In this document: positions 59,081 through 64,000 of the stretch, in pieces
How the letters are laid out: each line of letters begins with the position of its first letter
Numbering within the stretch: position 1 is the first letter of the stretch
NCBI GenBank assembly: GCA_003439945.1
Contig: QVRM01005918.1
Location: 57,501 to 121,500, forward strand
Length of the DNA: 64,000 bases
From: Dermanyssus gallinae
Taxonomy: Eukaryota > Arthropoda > Arachnida > Mesostigmata > Dermanyssidae
Direction of reading: 5' to 3'
Program-made: the position numbers and the translations under genes
The notes under the pieces: model-generated
Told to the model about the DNA's origin: nothing
The model's input: only the letters and a program-made list of their open reading frames with translations
Databases searched by the model: none

Positions 59081-60290
59081 GTGGGAATCGAGTTATTTCT
59101 CACGCGAGAGGCGGCTATGCCCGAAAGGGACGTAGGTATTCCCAATATGCTGGACCCGACCAAATTAGTCCCCAAGATGGCAGCCTTGTTCCCTGTTGCA
59201 CGCAATCCAGACATCGATTCTTACGCCTGCACTCTAAGCGACGCCCTGAAAGCCGAGCTCGAGGCCGCGACGCCAGCGCCCCTGGTTTAATGCGACATGT
59301 AAAATAGCGTCAACCGCATTACAAGTGACTCGCAAACTGGCGCGATGGCATCCAGCATTGAGACTTCTTTTCATCTTTGCAAAAAGCTGGTACCGTCGAA
59401 TACTCGAATCAATTCGTCAGCAGCACCTTGCAAGGGAAGAGAACAAGCTAGTGATAAGGGCATCGAAGGAGTCGTACAGATGGCTGACGAGAGACAGGCC
59501 GATAGTTTGCCCTATCAGCTCTGATGTGCTAATAGAGCACTTTAGAGGGGTGTACGCCGCGGCAGATACCATCCCTCGAGCGGTCCCATCTTAAATCTGT
59601 GTATTGGACGAGAAAAAGACCGTCATGCGCGAGGTTTTTAGTCCCGAGTTTTCAATGTTGAGGTGCTGCGTGCGCTGGAACATTTCTAGTCAGACAAGGC
59701 GGCTGGGTTGGACCTGATCCGCAACGAACACTTGAAGTATGCGGCTGACATATTTCCTTGTTGGACAAGTCTATTCAACGCCGGCCTACGACATGGACGT
59801 CTGCCACCATGCTGAAGTAATGCTCTTCTTCGCATCACCCCGAAGAACAAAAACAGCCCTCATGATGCATCTTCATGGTGGGCGATTGCGACGAAGAGCT
59901 GCTGCTACAAGCTGCTGGCTCTCCTCATGACTTTGCGGTTGACAAGGTATCTAGAGGCTTGCTCCTGTATTATCCTGCGTGAACAAAATGGATTTCGTGA
60001 AGGTCAGTCCATCATGACCGCGTGTGAGATCTTGCTGCAAGAGGTGCATCAGGCGATCCGGAGGCCAAACAAACGCGGTGTTTGTGAATTTTAAAGCCGC
60101 CTTCGATATGACGCCACGTGATAAGATTCTAATGAAACTTGCTTACTGCGGGGTTCCTGAAAACATGCTATTGCTGATTAAGGCCATACTGTAGGAAAAT
60201 TCGACGGAGTAGCACTCCTAGACTCGTTTCTTTAGTCCACTGGTGTAGCACAGATTGATAATCTGACCCCGCTACTTTTCTACCTATATC
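59081..60290 (+). pseudogene. Decayed non-LTR retrotransposon H (reverse transcriptase)
   Basis: Blocks in order, in several frames: KESYRWLTRDRPIVCPISS (59465-59520), DKAAGLDLIRNEHLKYA (59695-59750) with LFNAGLRHGRLPP, EQNGFREGQSIMTACEIL (59984-60040), VFVNFKAAFDMTPRDKIL then YCGVPENMLLLI (60080-60185), and TGVAQIDNLTPLLFYLY (60240-60290), where it stops abruptly at the next element. The YADD block is therefore lost. The DNLTPLL form differs from both the R1-like and the R2-like families here. Clade not assigned. Confidence 0.7.
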
Positions 60291-61140
60291 ATATCACCTT
60301 TATTGACAAAGGGGTATTACAATAGAAGCAAAGTCGTTTCGAATCTGTGAACGATGTGCAATCCTCCAGGCAAATGAGTTGTTCACAACGTCCACACGAG
60401 CAACCTCGTGGGGGCGGATGAAGACGCCGCTACGGCAATTATTTGATCTTAGAACAAAATACCTAGTAGTAAGATTCTGATGCGCTAGCTGTTTAAACAT
60501 GGGTAATCGGCATAGGATTGGTATTCGCTAACACTAGGCAATGTGATACGCTCGCGTGGTAGACAGCACCGACGAGCAACTCGTTTCACAAATGTATCCT
60601 GCACGTATTTTATAGAATGGCATCCATACGTGACAACAATAAGTCCACTTTGGTACAACTAAGGTTTGATACAGCTTTAGGTACACATTATGGTCCTGTA
60701 TAATGAAAAACCGCATTATGAGATTACACATTCGAAACGCGGCTTTGACAACCTCAGCCATGTGAGGTCTAAACTTCATTTCGCGGTCGAAAATTACCCC
60801 GAGGTACGGCAGACTTGGAAGTAGATATTTGCATGCGGTTTTCCTCTGCCCATAAGGATACGGTATCAATCGCTTTCTGTAGAATAGCTACGTTGTTGTC
60901 GTTTTTTGTCTCAACATAGATTTTAAGATCGTCTGCATAGAGCTTATATGTAACACCATTATCTCGAAGCATTGCCCCGAGATCCTGTACAAATATTGTG
61001 TACATTAGGGGACCTAAGCATGAACCCTGCAGAACACCAGATACACACCTGCCGACCGCGGAATAGCTATGCTCAACTTTGTACTTTGCAACGACAAATG
61101 TACGGTCTCTCAGGTATGCTCTGCAACAGTTCTATTGCTG
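60291..61140 (-). pseudogene. CR1/jockey-type reverse transcriptase relic, opposite orientation
   Basis: Read leftwards from 61137: AYLRDRTFVVAKYKVEHSYS, SGVLQGSCLGPLMYTIFV, YKLYADDLKIYVE (catalytic Asp pair intact) and ENRMQISTSKS. After a frameshift near 60800-60860: LPYLGVIFDREMKFRPHM and LKLYQTLVVPKWTYCCHVW. In a further frame at 60500-60300: RPHEVARVDVVNNSFAWRI and RNDFASIVIP to a stop at 60300, the usual C-terminal end. An AATAAA lies just past the stop (60298-60303). Its 3' end meets the broken end of relic H at about 60290, so it probably inserted into H. Confidence 0.75.
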
Positions 61141-61979
61141 AGCGATTTGCCACGATGCGTTCAGAGAACTCAGAAGCTCATGAAGCACCAAGTTTCTTCA
61201 CCCCAGTAGACACAGATCATGTCCTTTTACGTGAAGGCTGTTCGAAACGGGGCGTTACTATGAACCATGTTTAGCCAAACAATCGCAGGTTAAAGCCCCG
61301 GCCTTGCTGATGGTATTTGTTGGACGTAGTTGTTATCGCTCCGCTGCCACATTTTTTATTGCGGAAGAATGCCTATATAAAACGAGCGTCAAAAATGCCA
61401 CAAATAAAAGACGGGTTAAACAGATGTAGCTGGTGAAGAAGAATCTGAGTATAAGATTGAAGTGGGATTGCAGAGTATAATACGCAGCTAAGAAGATTAG
61501 ATGCAATAGTCCGCAAAACGGGGCACCTGAAAAAAATGGCAAAATCGAACGTAAAAAGTAAGTTTTTGGAAAACGAATTGGGGATGGGGCTCAAATCAAG
61601 TTTGGCAAACATAAATATAAAGGACAGAGGTAAATGGACGGGGTAGAAGGATACGGGCTAAATGTATGGAGAGAGAAGGTACGGAATGTGGAGTGTTTGG
61701 GCTAGGGAATGAATCAATTAAACAGTTTGTAAAATAGGGTACAACTTTGGGAGCGGGAACAGAGATCTAGACTTGTCGAAGGCCGTGTTTTAGGTCCAAG
61801 CGGTAGAAAAGACGATGTCAATATTACAAAGAATAGGTTTTCCCAATGGAGCGCAAATATTTAGTGGATATTGGAGGTATATATACATCAATGATATGGA
61901 CGCGTGGGTAATATACATGCTGCCGCTCTATGCGCTCCTGATATAAAAAAGGGATATGTGTAGTTAGGTATACACGTAG

Positions 61980-62011
<32 letters not shown>

Positions 62012-62029
62012 GAGGGGGGGGGGGGCATT
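61141..62029. other. Stretch without supported gene
   Basis: Unassigned; purine-rich 61600-61760, (TA)n at 61979-62006 and poly-G at 62013-62025. A rear part of relic H beyond the CR1-type insertion was looked for but not recognised. Confidence 0.4.
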
Positions 62030-62500
62030 GCGACAAGACAAATCCGCGAGAGATGCTTCAAGGCGGGATTGCTCTACCCGAAAAATCTGGCTTCTCACGG
62101 AATAGTATAAAAGAATTCGTGGAGTGCATCCTAGGGTCGGCCCAGGCATGGGAGGTTTGAGCAGAAGCAGCAGAGAAGATGGTGAAAGAAAAATACAGAA
62201 GATAAAAGGAAAGGCAAAGTTTTTTGAGGCCGACACGGCTGAAGAAAGTGCAACTTTGAGTTAGACGGGCTCGCAAGAGCTGGGAAAGTGTGTGCTGGAC
62301 ATGTGGGGGAACCTGTAAATGATGCCGGCCAACTGATCCAATTGAGCGATTGCCACCTCTTCTAATCACCCATAGTAATGTTCTATGGAATATTGAAGTG
62401 TAAGGGGGAGGTGCGTTTAGTGGGCATGGATCTCGGCTAGCAAAATTCTCGCCGTTCGAGCCCCATACAGCTTAGGACAAATCATCCTCTCTCTGTAGCT
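62030..62500 (+). mobile_element. R1-like copy G: C-terminus and 3' region
   Basis: The frame near 62085-62210 reads SRNSIKEFVECILGSAQAWEV, stop, then AEAAEKMVKEKYRR. It parallels the C-terminus of the intact copy at 29.4-32.0 kb (MKMFVEYICSTASAWKM...MKKKTELGKYRRER). From 62335 the 3' region matches that copy closely: GCGATTGCCACCTCTTCTAA, CCCATAGTAATGTTCTATGG and GTTTAGTGGGC, then a GTTCGAGCCCC B-box-like block. The border on the right is not sharp and no poly(A) is visible. Confidence 0.75.
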
Positions 62501-62619
62501 TGGTTGCGTAACTTGATTTAATTTTAAAACAATAAAAACACTACAGATAAACATAGATCTTAGATGTTAAAACCTACGACAAACAAATACAAGATTGTAT
62601 TATGATAAATTATATTGTC

Positions 62620-62625
62620 TTTATT
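62620..62625 (-). promoter_or_regulatory. Poly(A) signal AATAAA of homeobox gene
   Basis: TTTATT on the + strand gives AATAAA on the - strand, 194 bp after the homeobox gene stop codon. No nearer canonical hexamer was seen. Confidence 0.55.
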
Positions 62626-62818
62626 TAAAGTTTTTAGATTTCTATTTAAATATTTACATAGCTATTCGTGTTCTATACTCTACAACTCTACAACATCTAT
62701 ACCCCAAGGTAGTCAAAAACGGCTTCGAGCCAGTCTGCATCGCTTATAGGGAAACCCTTCATGGTAGTGGTACTTTTAAATGGGCCAGCATGGAGCATCT
62801 GCCTATTGCCGCCAACCG

Positions 62819-63625
62819 TTACGCTTGGGGTTGGTCTTGGGATTTGAGACGCAGTGGAGGCGTGTTTCCTATAGTTTTCCTTGAGGATGCTTCTGAAGCC
62901 AGGCGAATTTCCCTCGACGGAATGCTCATGCCCTCTACCGACAATGTCGACACAGCTACGGAGTTCTCGCGAAACACCGCGTGTGGAGGCCAGTTGTACG
63001 ATAAAGGCTGGGTCGGAACCGGCGGGGCTTTCGCAGAGTTTACGTACGTCGAAAGGGGTCCTCTTAATTCGATGCTGTTGTCCGCAGGCAAATCATTGGT
63101 TTGAGAACATCTGGATGATCTGCCCTCAGATTGGCCATTCGACTGGACCGATGGCGACGCAGTCAGGAACGTTTTACTGGGAATGGAACTCGCTTCGAAG
63201 AACTCTTTGCTCCCGATAGAAGGCCAGAACGTATTTAGCCGCGTGTCCAAACGGCCTTGCAGGTGGTCATTCCGGCGCATTTTTGCTCGTCGATTATGGA
63301 ACCAAATCTTCACGACATACATGCAAAAACAACGTTATTAAACAACGGTTAGGAAGCTACGAATGACGTAGAGTAAACTCAACCACCTGTGAAAGAGACT
63401 ACACTATAACAAAATATCACCCAACATTAAACGATATGTATTTTAATAGAACACAATGCAACGTATATGCGGTCAACTCCTACATCTACTTACCCTAACT
63501 TGCTTGGCGGTAATGTTGAGCCGATCCGCAAGCATATCTGTGATCGTTGGATCAGCATACCGCGTTTTTGCAAACTGTTCTTCAAGTATCTCGAGCTGAA
63601 CATGCGTGTACTTGATCCTGTCCAT
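62819..63625 (-). CDS. Homeodomain transcription factor, two exons (63494-63625 and 62819-63307)
   Basis: Exon 1 (63625-63494) starts with ATG in good context (TAAATATGG) and reads RIKYTHVQLEILEEQFAKTR then YADPTITDMLADRLNITAKQ and VR. The donor is AGG|GTAAGT. After a 186-bp intron, exon 2 opens right after GTCGTGAAG with IWFHNRRAKMRR. Together these form a complete homeodomain from position 3: R5, Y8, L16, F20, W48, F49, N51, R53 and K55 are all in place. The intron sits between positions 46 and 47, in phase 0. The 150-residue tail is Ser/Pro-rich without a known motif; the stop is at 62819-62821. The product would be 206 aa, a nuclear DNA-binding protein. Histidine at position 50, the main specificity residue, is unusual. 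An upstream exon supplying residues 1-2 and an N-terminal region is possible, since the frame stays open to about 63755. Class is not assigned. Confidence 0.85.
63308..63493 (-). other. Homeobox intron
   Basis: 186 bp, GTAAGT...GAAG. A stronger-looking acceptor (TCTCTTTCACAG) lies mid-intron but would destroy the homeodomain third helix, so the one used is the later GAAG, which gives QVR-IWFHNRR. Confidence 0.75.
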
Positions 63626-63759
63626 ATTTAACGCCGTTTTCCTTATGCTGAAGTTGAAGCTTAGTCGATTATGTATTATAGTTCTCGCAACGATAAGACG
63701 ACAAGCTCCAGAACCTGTTCTATTGCCACAGATTTCTGGTGCAGTTTATATGAAGTGGC

Positions 63760-63800
63760 GCGACACTAGGTGTCGCTATCTAGAGGGCAATATGCCCTCT
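63760..63800. repeat. Two adjacent perfect hairpins upstream of homeobox gene
   Basis: GCGACAC-TAG-GTGTCGC (63760-63776) and, five bases on, AGAGGGC-AATAT-GCCCTCT (63782-63800). They lie about 135-175 bp upstream of the predicted start codon. They may be part of a repeat or a protein-binding region. Confidence 0.75.
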
Positions 63801-64000
63801 CTGAAGGCCTGTCCCACTCTAATGTTAGCGAGCCCCCTTTCTCAAAACATCCTGGTGCGCGCGGCGCCATCCATATAGCGAGTCCAATCAAATCCCTTTT
63901 GTCATTGACCCCGCAGATTGACCTTGGTTGGCGATCCCGAGCGGAAGCAGGTATTCATACAGTCAACGGCAGCTGCCTTCAATCGCGGCCTCAATCAAAC
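63801..64000. other. Window end, unassigned
   Basis: No gene recognised. It could hold promoter or upstream exon sequence of the homeobox gene. Confidence 0.4.

Noticed and set aside
62595..63104. 169-residue frame opposite the homeobox gene
   Set aside because: Shadow of homeobox exon 2; no independent motif.

Overview
This is a stretch of animal nuclear genome, most probably from an arthropod. Genes are split by introns with GT/AG borders and kept codon phase. Intergenic DNA is full of (TA)n, (CAA/GTT)n and (GA)n simple repeats, and many decayed transposable elements of arthropod type are present (R2-like and R1-like non-LTR retrotransposons, mariner/Tc1 transposons, a tRNA-derived SINE). 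A tick- or mite-like (chelicerate) origin is my guess from the style of the DEG/ENaC channel and the R1-like families; the sequence does not prove it.

Only two host genes can be supported well. (1) A DEG/ENaC (amiloride-sensitive sodium channel) gene on the + strand, assembled from seven exons between 7694 and about 18885. All six junctions keep codon phase. It carries the cysteine-rich extracellular domain and the second membrane segment with the GLS filter; the exons for the cytoplasmic N-terminus and first membrane segment were not found. Its introns hold a Tc1/mariner relic, a SINE and long (TA)n runs. (2) A small homeobox gene on the - strand (62819-63625, two exons, predicted 206 aa). 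An intron falls between homeodomain positions 46 and 47, histidine sits at position 50, and AATAAA lies about 195 bp after the stop.

The rest is mostly repeats. 64-250: 26-bp tandem array. 3117-5480: 5'-truncated R2-like element running into (TA)n. 5748-7042: nearly intact mariner with terminal inverted repeats and TA duplication. 21.3 and 27.6-28.3 kb: decayed reverse transcriptases. 28.5-28.9 kb: (TATAAA)n array. 29.1-32.0 kb: well-preserved R1-like element on the - strand with poly(A) and a 9-bp target duplication. 36.0-38.5 kb, 52.6-53.5 kb and 54.3-58.3 kb: decayed R1-like copies sharing one 3' end. 40.1-40.8 and 46.7-47.0 kb: decayed DDE transposases. 51.3-51.6 kb: foldback element with 100-bp inverted ends. 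58.6-61.1 kb: nested retroelements, including a 524-bp R1-like insertion with a 13-bp target duplication and a CR1/jockey-type relic facing the opposite way. 62.0-62.5 kb: another R1-like 3' end next to the homeobox gene.

The long remaining stretches (18.9-21.3, 21.7-27.5, 32.1-36.0, 40.8-46.2, 47.0-51.3 kb) hold low-complexity sequence and unassigned DNA.
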